Shown: positions 40,835-49,334 of the stretch, piece after piece
Layout of the letters: each line of letters begins with the position of its first letter
Numbering within the stretch: position 1 is the stretch's first letter
Assembly (NCBI RefSeq): GCF_020535545.1
Contig: NZ_CP084752.1
Coordinates: 1,905,501 to 1,969,500 of the forward strand
Direction of reading: 5' to 3'
DNA length: 64,000 nucleotides
Origin: Roseateles sp. XES5
Lineage (GTDB): Bacteria > Pseudomonadota > Alphaproteobacteria > Rhizobiales > Rhizobiaceae
Translations under genes and position numbers: made by a program
The notes under the pieces: model-generated
Seen by the model: the letters and a program-made list of their open reading frames with translations, nothing else
Database searches by the model: none
Told to the model about the DNA's origin: nothing

Positions 40835-41604
40835 GCCGCGCCCTCTTCGCTGGCGGGGCGGCGGATCAGGTAGGTATCCATGATCCAGCCGTGCTCTTCG
40901 CGTGCCTTGCGGCGCGTTTCGGTGATGGTCTCGGCCATGTCGGCGAGCCGGCCGGAGAGAAGGATTTCGTGCGGCGTGCCGAGATAGGCGCCCCACCAGA
41001 TTTCCGCTTCCGGGTCTTCCACGGTGCGGAAGGCCTGCACGCCATCGAGCATCACAAGCGCATCGCGCGCCGTCCCGGGCCAGCCCTCGGAAAGGCGGCG
41101 GCCCGTGGTGATCTCGACGGGCAGGCCGATGCGGTTGAGCGCGATGCCGTGGCCGGCGCACAGCGCCTGCACGCTGGTGATGCCGGGAATGACCTCGGTC
41201 TCGAAGGTGACGTTGCCGGCCGTGCGCACGTGTTCGATGATGCGCAGCGTGCTGTCGTAGAGCATCGGATCGCCCCAGACGAGCAGGCCGAGCGTCTGGT
41301 CTTCGCCCACCTCGCCGAGAAGCGTGCGCTCGTAGATGGCGGCGATGGCGCGGTGCCAGTCGTGCACGCCATCCGCATAGGCGCCGTCGGCGCGGCGTAC
41401 CGGCACGGCATAGTCGAGGATGCGGCAGTCGGGGTTGGTGAGGAACCGGTCGCAGATGTCGCGGCGCACGGCGGCAAGATAGGCCTTCTCGTCGCCCTTG
41501 GTGGGAATGAGCAGCACGTCGGCCCGGTTCAGTGCGCCAATCGCCTGAACGGTCATATGCTCGGGATTGCCCGCGCCGATCCCGATGACCAGTATCTTTC
41601 TCAA
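40831..41604 (-). CDS. cobF: Precorrin-6A synthase (deacetylating) CobF
   Basis: A 257-aa methylase acting at C1 of precorrin-5 with loss of acetate, specific to the aerobic route. Motifs: MRKILVIGIGAGNPEHMTVQ, NRADVLLIPTKGDEK, LLVWGDPMLYDSTLRIIEH, VIPGITSVQALCAGHGIALN. It is the first gene of the cobF-G-H-I-J run and starts 140 bp downstream of the araC stop. Confidence 0.95.
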   Translation of the reverse strand: MRKILVIGIGAGNPEHMTVQAIGALNRADVLLIPTKGDEKAYLAAVRRDICDRFLTNPDCRILDYAVPVRRADGAYADGVHDWHRAIAAIYERTLLGEVGEDQTLGLLVWGDPMLYDSTLRIIEHVRTAGNVTFETEVIPGITSVQALCAGHGIALNRIGLPVEITTGRRLSEGWPGTARDALVMLDGVQAFRTVEDPEAEIWWGAYLGTPHEILLSGRLADMAETITETRRKAREEHGWIMDTYLIRRPASEEGAA

Positions 41605-41744
41605 AGTCCGTCTCCCGTGCGGCTTGCGCTCCCGGTTTGCGGCCCGATTTGGGTCCCGCTCCCCTTCCTAATCCCAAAAGCCGCCGGAAAACAGTCCCCG
41701 ATTCGCGTCCTTTGCCGGTCTTTTTGAGACTCCGGGCCGGCGCC
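41605..41744 (-). promoter_or_regulatory. Leader upstream of cobF with a faint cobalamin-riboswitch-like 3' end
   Basis: On the minus strand this 140-bp leader contains ggattaggaaggggagcggg followed by gcgcaagccgcacgggagac. The spacing loosely recalls the GGGAAGG and AGCCAGGAGACC elements that end cobalamin riboswitches. The B12 box (GCCCCCGCAACTGT) is missing; only cggggactgt is seen. I cannot call a functional riboswitch. No other operator or terminator is obvious. Confidence 0.25.
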
Positions 41745-42566
41745 TCAGGCCGCCTCGCGGCTGGTGAGGTAGGCGCGCGGCGACGCGCCGAGCATGCGCT
41801 TGAACATGGTGGTGAAGGCGGGCACGCTTTCGTAACCCGCATCGAGCGCCACGCGCGTTACCGGCTCGCCGGCGGCAAGGCGTGGCAGGCAGGCGAAAAG
41901 GCAGGCCTGCTGGCGCCAGGTCACGAAGCTGATGCCCATCTCCTGCCGGAAGAAGCGGGTGAAGGTGCGCCGGCTCATGTTGAGACGCCTGGCCCAGTCG
42001 TCGATCTTCGCCGTCGGCGAGGGTTCTTCCACGAAATCGCGGCAGAGGCCGGCCAGCCGGCCGCTCAGCGGGAAGGGCAGGCCGAGCCGTCGCTCCGGCA
42101 GACGGCCGATCTCGTCGATGAGCAGCGCCATGACGAGATCGGCCCGCCCGCGATCCTCCGCCATGGCATCCTTGCGGACAGCCTCGGCGAGCAACTGGCG
42201 GGCAAGGTCGGTCACTTCGAGCACGGCCGGCTCCAGCGATGCGGCACGGCCCTCTGGCGAATAGATATAGACCGAGCGCATGCTGACATCGCTGTACATC
42301 TCGACGGAATGTTCGAGGCCGCGCGGGATGAGCAGCGCATGGCCGGGCGGGATCATCCAGCGGCCGCGGTCGGTCGCCACCAGCACGACCCCACCGAACA
42401 CGCAGAGAAACTGGGTGCGGCGATGCCGGTGCGGCGGAACGGTATAACCGCCCGGAATGTCCGAGCTGTGCACCAGCACGTCTGCGTTCGACTGCTCCAT
42501 CCGGGCGAGGTTGCGCACATGTTCGGCATCGAGAGCCTTCAGGCGCGCGGCGTTCAGTTTTTCCAT
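41745..42566 (-). CDS. AraC-family regulator with cupin-type sensor domain
   Basis: A 273-aa protein. The N-terminal cupin shows YTVPPHRHRRTQFLCVFGGV and IPPGHALLIPRGLEHSVEM; the C-terminal AraC domain reads DDWARRLNMSRRTFTRFFRQ and ALDAGYESVPAFTTMFKRML. This class often controls a divergent MFS exporter, and exactly such a gene lies 106 bp away on the plus strand. The start is ATG 42566 (MEKLNAARLK); the open frame to 42620 adds an unlikely stretch. Effector unknown. Confidence 0.92.
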   Translation of the reverse strand: MEKLNAARLKALDAEHVRNLARMEQSNADVLVHSSDIPGGYTVPPHRHRRTQFLCVFGGVVLVATDRGRWMIPPGHALLIPRGLEHSVEMYSDVSMRSVYIYSPEGRAASLEPAVLEVTDLARQLLAEAVRKDAMAEDRGRADLVMALLIDEIGRLPERRLGLPFPLSGRLAGLCRDFVEEPSPTAKIDDWARRLNMSRRTFTRFFRQEMGISFVTWRQQACLFACLPRLAAGEPVTRVALDAGYESVPAFTTMFKRMLGASPRAYLTSREAA

Positions 42567-42672
42567 TTTGGCCCACTCGCGTAAGAAATGGACCTCAGCA
42601 CAAAAGCAGGCCGCGAGCAATCCTTGTATTTGAGCAAAAACGCCCGCTGCGGCGCATCATTTCGAGGCCCTC

Positions 42673-43875
42673 ATGTCGACAGTCGTTCCCGCGGCGCCGC
42701 GTCACGCCGCCACCACCACCTATTCCATCATCGTTGCGGTCAGCGCCTGCCACATGCTGAACGACATCATGCAGTCGCTGCTGACGTCGCTCTACCCGCT
42801 CCTGAAGCAGAACTACGCGCTCGACTTCGTGCAGATCGGCCTTCTGACCATGGCCTTCCAGGTCACGGCCTCGCTGCTGCAGCCGGCGGTCGGCATCGTC
42901 ACGGACCGCTGGCCGATGCCCTTCTCGCTGCCGGTCGGCATGGGCAGCACCTTCGTCGGCCTCATCATGCTGGCCTATGCGCACTCGTTCCCCGTGCTCG
43001 TCTTCGGCGCCTGCCTGATCGGTCTCGGCTCCGCGATCTTCCACCCGGAATCCTCGCGCGTCGCCCGCCTTGCCTCCGGCGGCCGCCATGGCCTCGCCCA
43101 GTCGATGTTCCAGGTCGGCGGCAATGCCGGCACGGCGCTCGGCCCGCTGCTCGCCGCCTTCATCGTGCTGCCCTTCGGCCAGACGAGCGTCGCCTGGTTC
43201 TCCGCGGTCGCGCTGGTCGGCATGGTCATCCTCACCTGGGTCGGCAACTGGTATGCCGGCGAGCGCCGCCTGGCCGCAGGCCGGCCGGCGGCCAGCCGTG
43301 AACTGCCGCTGCCGCGCGGGCGCGTCGCCTGGGCGCTCGTCGTGCTCGTGCTGCTGACGACGACGAAGAACGCCTATCTCTCCAGCATTTCGAGCTACTT
43401 CACCTTCTACACGATCGACCGTTTCGGCCTCGACGTGCAGCAGGCGCAGCTGATGCTGTTCCTCTTCCTCGGCGCCTCCGCGCTCGGCGTCTTCATGGGC
43501 GGCCCGATCGGCGACCGCTTCGGCACACGCTTCGTCATCTGGTTCTCGATCCTCGGCGTCATCCCCTTCGCGCTGATGCTGCCCTATGCGAACCTGTTCT
43601 GGACGGGCGTGCTGACGGTGCTGATCGGCCTCATATTCTCCTCGGCCTTCTCCGCCATCGTCGTCTTCGCGCAGGAGCTGGTGCCGGGCCGGGTCGGCAT
43701 GATCGCCGGCATCTTCTTCGGCTTCGCCTTCGGTGCGGGCGGCCTCGGCGCGGCCCTGCTCGGCGGCGTCGCCGACAGCCACGGCATCGAGTTCGTCTAC
43801 AAGATCTGCTCCTACATGCCGCTGCTCGGTGTCCTCACGATCTTCCTGCCGCGCCTGCCGGCAAAGCAGCACTGA
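42673..43875 (+). CDS. MFS transporter, fosmidomycin-resistance (Fsr)-like
   Basis: A 400-aa twelve-helix MFS protein. It begins with the Fsr-like segment CHMLNDIMQSLLTSLYPLLK and TMAFQVTASLLQPAVGIVTD, followed by SAIFHPESSRVARLASGGRH and FQVGGNAGTALGPLLAAF. Fsr relatives export fosmidomycin and other small organics; the true substrate is not deducible. Probably controlled by the divergent AraC regulator. Two GC-rich hairpins follow the stop. Confidence 0.92.
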   Translation: MSTVVPAAPRHAATTTYSIIVAVSACHMLNDIMQSLLTSLYPLLKQNYALDFVQIGLLTMAFQVTASLLQPAVGIVTDRWPMPFSLPVGMGSTFVGLIMLAYAHSFPVLVFGACLIGLGSAIFHPESSRVARLASGGRHGLAQSMFQVGGNAGTALGPLLAAFIVLPFGQTSVAWFSAVALVGMVILTWVGNWYAGERRLAAGRPAASRELPLPRGRVAWALVVLVLLTTTKNAYLSSISSYFTFYTIDRFGLDVQQAQLMLFLFLGASALGVFMGGPIGDRFGTRFVIWFSILGVIPFALMLPYANLFWTGVLTVLIGLIFSSAFSAIVVFAQELVPGRVGMIAGIFFGFAFGAGGLGAALLGGVADSHGIEFVYKICSYMPLLGVLTIFLPRLPAKQH

Positions 43876-43894
43876 GGCCTTCGGAAAAGCAAAA

Positions 43895-43921
43895 CGCCCG
43901 GCTTTTTAGGCCGGGCGCTGG
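43895..43921. terminator. Bidirectional terminator after the MFS gene
   Basis: An 8-bp stem cgcccggc / gccgggcg with a T-rich loop has a T run on the minus strand (aaaa before it on plus) and gctggtttt after it on plus. It lies between the convergent MFS and oxidase genes. Confidence 0.75.
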
Positions 43922-43977
43922 TTTTGCTGGCAAAGGTCCCGCCCGCTGCGGTTCTGGAACCTTCGACCATCGTCTTG

Positions 43978-44002
43978 CGCCCGGCCTGAAGCCGGGCGTT
44001 TT
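43978..44002 (+). terminator. Second terminator with the same stem sequence
   Basis: Stem cgcccggc / gccgggcg, loop ctgaa, then TTTT. It is a near copy of the stem 83 bp upstream, oriented for the plus strand, and ends 12 bp before the stop of the convergent oxidase gene. Confidence 0.75.
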
Positions 44003-44014
44003 GTTGGAAGGTTC

Positions 44015-45298
44015 TTAGAAGCGGGCGCCGGCGAAATGGGCGATCTGGGCGCCGAGCTCGTAATAGCCTTCGCGCACCGAACGGAAGGCCTGGGCCTCGG
44101 GATCGCTGACCGGCAGGGGCAGGTCGCCTTCGGTGATTTCGCCGGCCACGAGTTCCGCCAGCGTCTTGCCGAAGACCGTGCCGGGCGCGATGCCGCGGCC
44201 GTTATAGCCGGAAAAGCCGACGACGTTTTCGGCAAGGCGGTGGAAGCGCGGCAGGTTGTCCGCGGTCATGCCGATCTTGCCGTACCATTCCGCCTCGAAG
44301 GCGACATCGCCGATGGCGGGGAAGAGCTTTTTCAGCGCACGCCGCGCCCAGGCCTTGTGAATGCCCGTGCCGGTGCCGCGCAGGGCCCCGACGCTGCCGA
44401 AGACCAGCCGACCGCGCTTGTCGAAGCGGAAGGAGGACAGCACTTCCTGGGTATCCCATGCGCCCTGCCGCTCGGGCAGGATCTTCGCCTGCATCTCGGC
44501 GGAGAGCGGTACCGTGGCGAAGTTGAAATAGGGAAGGTGCACGAGTTCGGTGCGCACCTCGTTCCACGGTGCAACCGTGTAGGCATTGGTCGCCACCACC
44601 ACCCAGTCCGCCGTCACCGAACCGCGCGCAGTCTTCACCGTCCAGCGCTTGCCTGTCCGTTCCGCACCCGTCACCGGGCTGCCGGTGAAGACCTGCGCGC
44701 CTGCGGCAATCGCCGCGCGGGAGAGGCCGCGGGCATAGGCGAGCGGCTGGATCGTGCCGGCGCGCATGTCGAGCAGCGATCCGGCATAGGCGTCTGTGCC
44801 GACCTTTCGGGCGGTTTCGGCCGCGTCCAGCAGGCGCACGGGCGCGCCGCGGCGGGCCCATTGTTCGGCGCGCTGCTTCAGCTCGTCGAGGCCGGACTGG
44901 CCGACCGCGCAGTGCAGCGTGCCGGCCGGGTTGATCTCGCAGTCGATCTTGTGCTTCTCGACGAGGTCGAAGACGAGGCGGGGCGCATTGCCGAGAAGTT
45001 CGAGCAGGCGGCTGCCATAGAGGTCGCCGAGCACGCCGGGCAGTTCGTCGGGCATCACCCACATGCCGGCATTGACGAGGCCGACATTGCGGCCCGAGCC
45101 GCCATAGCCGATTTCCGCGCCTTCCAGCAGGATCACCCGCGTGCCGCGCTCGGCAAGGTGCAGCGCCGTCGAGAAGCCCGTATAGCCGCCGCCGACGATC
45201 ACGACATCTGCCTCCGCCGTACCGGAGAAGGCCGTCGTTTCGGGGGCGGGCGGAGCGGTCATCTCCCAGAGGCCATGGGAGCGCGGATCGTTGAGCAT
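44015..45298 (-). CDS. amaA: FAD-dependent amine oxidase, candidate L-pipecolate oxidase (AmaA-like)
   Basis: A 427-aa DAO-family flavoprotein. The ADP-binding motif is VVIVGGGYTGFSTALHLAER, then EIGYGGSGRNVGLVNAGMWV, with a C-terminal FSGYNGRGIAPGTVFGKTLA. In Pseudomonas putida the lysine genes amaA (L-pipecolate oxidase, ~428 aa), amaB, a lysR gene and hglS lie together. Here the same set lies together, so pipecolate to piperideine-6-carboxylate is the best guess. A gamma-glutamylputrescine oxidase-like role is the main alternative, but another such enzyme is at 58.5 kb. Divergent from nothing: the LysR gene lies upstream on the same strand. Confidence 0.75.
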   Translation of the reverse strand: MLNDPRSHGLWEMTAPPAPETTAFSGTAEADVVIVGGGYTGFSTALHLAERGTRVILLEGAEIGYGGSGRNVGLVNAGMWVMPDELPGVLGDLYGSRLLELLGNAPRLVFDLVEKHKIDCEINPAGTLHCAVGQSGLDELKQRAEQWARRGAPVRLLDAAETARKVGTDAYAGSLLDMRAGTIQPLAYARGLSRAAIAAGAQVFTGSPVTGAERTGKRWTVKTARGSVTADWVVVATNAYTVAPWNEVRTELVHLPYFNFATVPLSAEMQAKILPERQGAWDTQEVLSSFRFDKRGRLVFGSVGALRGTGTGIHKAWARRALKKLFPAIGDVAFEAEWYGKIGMTADNLPRFHRLAENVVGFSGYNGRGIAPGTVFGKTLAELVAGEITEGDLPLPVSDPEAQAFRSVREGYYELGAQIAHFAGARF

Positions 45299-45417
45299 GG
45301 TGGTCTGTCTTTTCGGAAGGAGGATTGTCGCCGCACCATCGGTGATGCGGCACCATCACTAAAGCAAAAAATCAGAACCGGGTCATGCCCCCTCCGCATG
45401 AAGAGGGCGCGGGACGG

Positions 45418-46314
45418 TTATCGCGGAACCTGCTTGGCGATCCAGGCGCGAAAGGCCTGGCTGAGCGGGTTTTCCAGCTTCCCCTCGGGCACGACGAGAT
45501 AATAGCTGTTCTCCGTCTCCATCGGCCGATCAAAGACGACGGCGAGGCGGCCGGTCTCCAGCTCCTGTTCGATGAGATATTTCGGCAGCAGGGCAAAGCC
45601 GAGGCCGGCGACGGCGGATTCGATGACCATGGAGAACTGGTCGAAGCGATGGCCGCGATAGGCCGTATCGACGGAAGCGCCGATCAGCTCGAACCATTGC
45701 GCCCAGAGTTTCGGCCGCGTGGCGAGATGGAGAAGGGGCGCCTGTTCCAGGTCCTTCGGCTCGGAAAGGTTCCAGGATTTCAGCAGGTCCGGGCTCGCCG
45801 CGGGTAGGATCTCTTCGCTGCACAGATAGGAGCAGGCGGCACGCGCCCAGACCGGCTGGCCGTAGTGGATCGCGAGATCGAAATTCTCCTCGTCGAAATC
45901 GAACGGCGCGGAGCGGGAGGCGATGTTGATGATTGTGCCCGGATTTTCCGCGAGGAAACCCGGAATGCGCGGCGTCAGCCAGCGGCTGCCGAAGGTCGGC
46001 AGGGTCGCGATAGCGAGGCTGTGCTCGGAGGAGGCCGAAGCCATGGCGCGCAGCATGGTCTCTTCCGTCTGGTGCAGCAGCTTGCGCACCTCCGGCAGGA
46101 AACGGCGCCCGTCGTCCGAGAGAACGACGCGCTGACGCACGCGCTCGAAGAGCAGGACCCCGAGCTGTTCCTCGAGGTCCTTGATCTGGCGGCTGACGGC
46201 GCTCTGGGTGAGATTGAGTTCATGCGCCGCCTGCGTGAAGCTGCCATGGCGCGCGGCGCATTCGAACGCCTGCAGCGTCGTGACGTCAGGGATCAGCCTT
46301 CGACTGAGCTTCAT
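45418..46314 (-). CDS. LysR-family regulator (GcvA-like) of the lysine catabolic cluster
   Basis: A 298-aa LysR protein starting MKLSRRLIPDVTTLQAFECA, with HTH HGSFTQAAHELNLTQSAVSR and QLGVLLFERVRQRVVLSDDG, typical of the GcvA branch. The effector domain contains LAIATLPTFGSRWLTPRIPG and GLGFALLPKYLIEQELETGR. It lies between the oxidase and hglS and is divergent from hglS, so it probably controls both arms in response to a lysine-derived compound (inference). Confidence 0.92.
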   Translation of the reverse strand: MKLSRRLIPDVTTLQAFECAARHGSFTQAAHELNLTQSAVSRQIKDLEEQLGVLLFERVRQRVVLSDDGRRFLPEVRKLLHQTEETMLRAMASASSEHSLAIATLPTFGSRWLTPRIPGFLAENPGTIINIASRSAPFDFDEENFDLAIHYGQPVWARAACSYLCSEEILPAASPDLLKSWNLSEPKDLEQAPLLHLATRPKLWAQWFELIGASVDTAYRGHRFDQFSMVIESAVAGLGFALLPKYLIEQELETGRLAVVFDRPMETENSYYLVVPEGKLENPLSQAFRAWIAKQVPR

Positions 46315-46415
46315 TCATTCCTCGCATCAACATAGTCAGAACGGTCGCAATCGCTCCATGAAACGATCCGGTATGATCCGTTTTGAGAATGATCAGGGCC
46401 TCCCACCCTTTTTAA

Positions 46416-46479
46416 GCAATTGCAGGAAAAGTGTGAAGCGATTTTCCGTCGGCAGTTGCGCAACCACGAAACGAGACGC
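46416..46479. repeat. Intergenic repeat-like element forming the hglS leader
   Basis: It contains gcaattgcaggaaaag, gtgtgaagcgattttcc and ggcagttgcgcaacca. The inner arms ggaaaa/ttttcc and outer arms gcaattgc/gcagttgc pair as a hairpin. The wording resembles a widespread rhizobial intergenic palindrome. It ends 5 bp before the hglS ATG, so it makes up the untranslated leader. Only one copy of this exact form is in the window. Confidence 0.5.
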
Positions 46480-46484
46480 TTTCC

Positions 46485-47882
46485 ATGAACGCAAATTCGT
46501 ACGTTTCCGCCGACAAGATCCGCTCGGATTTCTCTGCCGCCATGTCCGGCATGTATCGCGACGAAGTTCCGGCCTACGGCACGCTGATGTCGCTGGTCGC
46601 CAGGGTGAATGACGAGACGCTTGCCGCCGATCCGCATCTGAAGACGCGCCTCGAAGCAACCGACTCGCTGGAGCGTATTTCCGAGGAGCGCCACGGCGCC
46701 ATCCGCCTCGGAACGCCCGAAGAGCTTTCCATGATGCGCCGCGTCTTCGCCGTCATGGGCATGTTCCCGGTCGGCTACTACGATCTGTCCACGGCCGGCG
46801 TGCCGGTGCATTCCACCGCATTCCGCCCGGTCGGCGCGGAAAGTCTCAGCCGCAATCCCTTCCGTGTCTTCACCTCCCTGCTGCGCCTCGATCTCATTGC
46901 CGATGAAGCGTTGCGCGAGGAGGCCGCGACGGTTCTGGCCGGCCGCAAGATCTTCACCACCACGGCCGTGCTGCTGGTCGAAAAGGCCGAGCGGGATGGC
47001 GGGCTCGACCGCACCGATGCGGCGCGTTTCGTCGCCGAAGTGCTGGAAACCTTCCGTTGGCACGACCATGCCATCGTTAGCGCCGACATGTACAAGCGCC
47101 TGCACGATGCGCACCGGCTGATCGCCGACGTCGTCTCCTTCAAGGGGCCGCACATCAACCACCTGACGCCGCGCACGCTCGATATCGACAAGGTGCAGGC
47201 GCGCATGCCGGAAGAAGGCATCGCGCCCAAGGCCGTGGTCGAGGGCCCGCCGACCCGCCAATGCCCGATCCTGCTGCGCCAGACCTCGTTCAAGGCGCTG
47301 GAAGAGGCGGTTTCCTTCATCGCCGAGGACGGCAGCTGGCAGAAGGGTTCGCACACCGCCCGCTTCGGCGAGATCGAGCAGCGCGGTGTGGCGCTGACCC
47401 CGAAGGGCCGTGCGCTCTACGACAAGCTGCTTGCCGACACCCGCGCCCGCGTGCGTCCGGCCGCCGACGGCTCCAACGCCGCCGAATACGAAGCGGCGCT
47501 CGCCGATGTCTTCAAGGCTTTCCCGGACAGCTGGGACGGCATCCGCAAGGCGGGCCTCGGCTACTTCCGCTATTCGCTGACGGAGAAGGGCATGTCGGTC
47601 ACCGGCCGCAATGCCGATCTCGAAACGGCCATCGAAGCCGGCCTCATCCAGTTCGATCCCATCGTCTATGAAGACTTCCTGCCGGTCAGCGCCGCGGGTA
47701 TCTTCCAGTCGAACCTCGGCGACGACGCGACGCAGGAATTCGTCGCCAGCCCGAACCAGATCATGTTCGAGCGCGATCTCGGCGCGGCCGTGCTGGACGA
47801 ATTCGCCCATTATGCCGGCATCCAGCGCGCGTCGCTTGAAATGTGCCTCGGCATCGTCAACATGGCTGCCGCCGCGGAGTGA
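46485..47882 (+). CDS. hglS: 2-oxoadipate dioxygenase/decarboxylase HglS (DUF1338 / VOC-like)
   Basis: A 465-aa protein of the DUF1338 family. HglS of P. putida turns 2-oxoadipate plus O2 into D-2-hydroxyglutarate and CO2 using Fe(II). Likely metal and substrate residues lie in conserved motifs: His109 (GVPVHSTAFRPV), His223/His226 (GPHINHLTPR) and Glu296/Glu298 (ARFGEIEQRG). The remaining hallmarks (YYDLSTAGVP; EDFLPVSAAGIFQSNLGDD) are intact. It is followed after 11 bp by a D-2-hydroxyglutarate dehydrogenase, the next step. Upstream leader contains a repeat-like hairpin. Confidence 0.92.
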   Translation: MNANSYVSADKIRSDFSAAMSGMYRDEVPAYGTLMSLVARVNDETLAADPHLKTRLEATDSLERISEERHGAIRLGTPEELSMMRRVFAVMGMFPVGYYDLSTAGVPVHSTAFRPVGAESLSRNPFRVFTSLLRLDLIADEALREEAATVLAGRKIFTTTAVLLVEKAERDGGLDRTDAARFVAEVLETFRWHDHAIVSADMYKRLHDAHRLIADVVSFKGPHINHLTPRTLDIDKVQARMPEEGIAPKAVVEGPPTRQCPILLRQTSFKALEEAVSFIAEDGSWQKGSHTARFGEIEQRGVALTPKGRALYDKLLADTRARVRPAADGSNAAEYEAALADVFKAFPDSWDGIRKAGLGYFRYSLTEKGMSVTGRNADLETAIEAGLIQFDPIVYEDFLPVSAAGIFQSNLGDDATQEFVASPNQIMFERDLGAAVLDEFAHYAGIQRASLEMCLGIVNMAAAAE

Positions 47883-47893
47883 CGGACGCTAGC

Positions 47894-49312
47894 ATGATCG
47901 AGGCACGCCATATCGATACACTGAAAGGCATGCTCGGCGAGAAGGGTCTTCTCACCGCGCCCGCCGACATGGCCGCCTATGAAACCGGCGCACGCTACGA
48001 CAAGGGGCGTGCCGCCTTCGTCGCCCGCCCGGTCACGACAGCGGAAACCTCCGCCGTCGTCGCCTATTGCGTGAAGAACGGCATCGCCCTCGTGCCGCAG
48101 TCCGGCAATACCGGCCTCGTCTCGGGCTCGACGCCGGACGGAAGCGGAGGCCAGGGCATCCTCAGCCTCGATCGCCTGACCGCCCCCTTCGCGCTCGACC
48201 GCGTCAACCGCACGGTGACGGCAGGCGCAGGCCTTCGCCTTTCCGATCTCAACGGCAAGCTCGCGGAAACCGGTCTCTTCTTCCCGATCGATCTTGGCGC
48301 GGACCCGCGTCTTGGCGGCATGATCGCGACGAATACCGGCGGCTCGCGCTTCCTGCGCTACGGGGACGTGCGTCGCAACACGCTGGGCCTCACCGTGGTG
48401 CTGGCGGACGAGGCGGGCACGGTGCTCGACCTTTCCTCCAGCCTGCGCAAGAACAATACCGGCGTCGACTGGAAGCAGCTCTTCATCGGCACGTCCGGCG
48501 CCTTCGGCATCGTCACCGAATGCGTCCTGAACCTTGAAGCCGCGCCGAAGCAGTCGGCGACCGCCCTGCTCGTGCCCGCCTCGGCGGAGCAGGTCGCACC
48601 GCTGCTCGTCGCCATGGAAGACGCGCTCGGCAGCTATCTCTCGGCTTTCGAGGGCATGTCCGGCAACGCCGTCAGCGCCGCGCTCGACCACGTGCCCTCG
48701 CTGCGCAATCCCTTCCAGGGCGGCGTGGTGCCTGAATTCGTCATCCTTGCGGAAATCTCCCGCTCCACCCCGCCGCGCGAAGGCGAGCAACCGCTCGACG
48801 CAGTGCTGGAAGAGGTGCTGGCCGCGATCTGGGAGCGGGAAGACGCGCCGCTCGCCGATGCCTTCGTCGGTCCGCCGCACGAGATCTGGGCCCTGCGTCA
48901 TGCGCTTTCGGAAGGCGTGAAGCATAGCGGACGATTGATCGCCTTCGATCTCTCCTTCCGCCGGGGTGACATCATGCCCTTCCTCGCCCATATGAAGGCG
49001 GAGATGCCCGACCATTTCGAGGACGTGACGATCTGCGATTTCGGCCATATCGGCGATGGCGGCGTGCACTTCAATCTCGTCGTCGCCAAGGACGACCCGC
49101 GCCTTGCCGATCCCGATTTCGAGGCGGACCTGCGCGAATGGGTCTTCACCGTTGCTGTCGAGCACTTCGACGGCAGCTTCAGCGCGGAACACGCCATCGG
49201 CCGCAAGAACCAGGCCTTCTATGACAGATACACCCCGGATGAAATCCGCAAGCTGGCGGCCGGGTTGAAAACCATCACCTCGCCGGGTCCGCTCGGCGCC
49301 ATGACATTTTAA
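47894..49312 (+). CDS. FAD-linked D-2-hydroxyglutarate dehydrogenase
   Basis: A 472-aa FAD-binding oxidase of the D-lactate/D-2-hydroxyglutarate group. FAD-binding PCMH domain: VPQSGNTGLVSGSTPD, TAGAGLRLSDLNGKLAETGL, GGMIATNTGGSRFLRYGDVR. C-terminal domain: DFGHIGDGGVHFNLVV and SAEHAIGRKNQAFY with the metal-binding histidines. It would oxidise D-2-hydroxyglutarate from HglS to 2-oxoglutarate, closing the lysine route into the TCA cycle. ATG 47894 is chosen; earlier in-frame codons overlap hglS. Confidence 0.9.
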   Translation: MIEARHIDTLKGMLGEKGLLTAPADMAAYETGARYDKGRAAFVARPVTTAETSAVVAYCVKNGIALVPQSGNTGLVSGSTPDGSGGQGILSLDRLTAPFALDRVNRTVTAGAGLRLSDLNGKLAETGLFFPIDLGADPRLGGMIATNTGGSRFLRYGDVRRNTLGLTVVLADEAGTVLDLSSSLRKNNTGVDWKQLFIGTSGAFGIVTECVLNLEAAPKQSATALLVPASAEQVAPLLVAMEDALGSYLSAFEGMSGNAVSAALDHVPSLRNPFQGGVVPEFVILAEISRSTPPREGEQPLDAVLEEVLAAIWEREDAPLADAFVGPPHEIWALRHALSEGVKHSGRLIAFDLSFRRGDIMPFLAHMKAEMPDHFEDVTICDFGHIGDGGVHFNLVVAKDDPRLADPDFEADLREWVFTVAVEHFDGSFSAEHAIGRKNQAFYDRYTPDEIRKLAAGLKTITSPGPLGAMTF

Positions 49313-49334
49313 GAGACAACCAGGGAGATACCCG

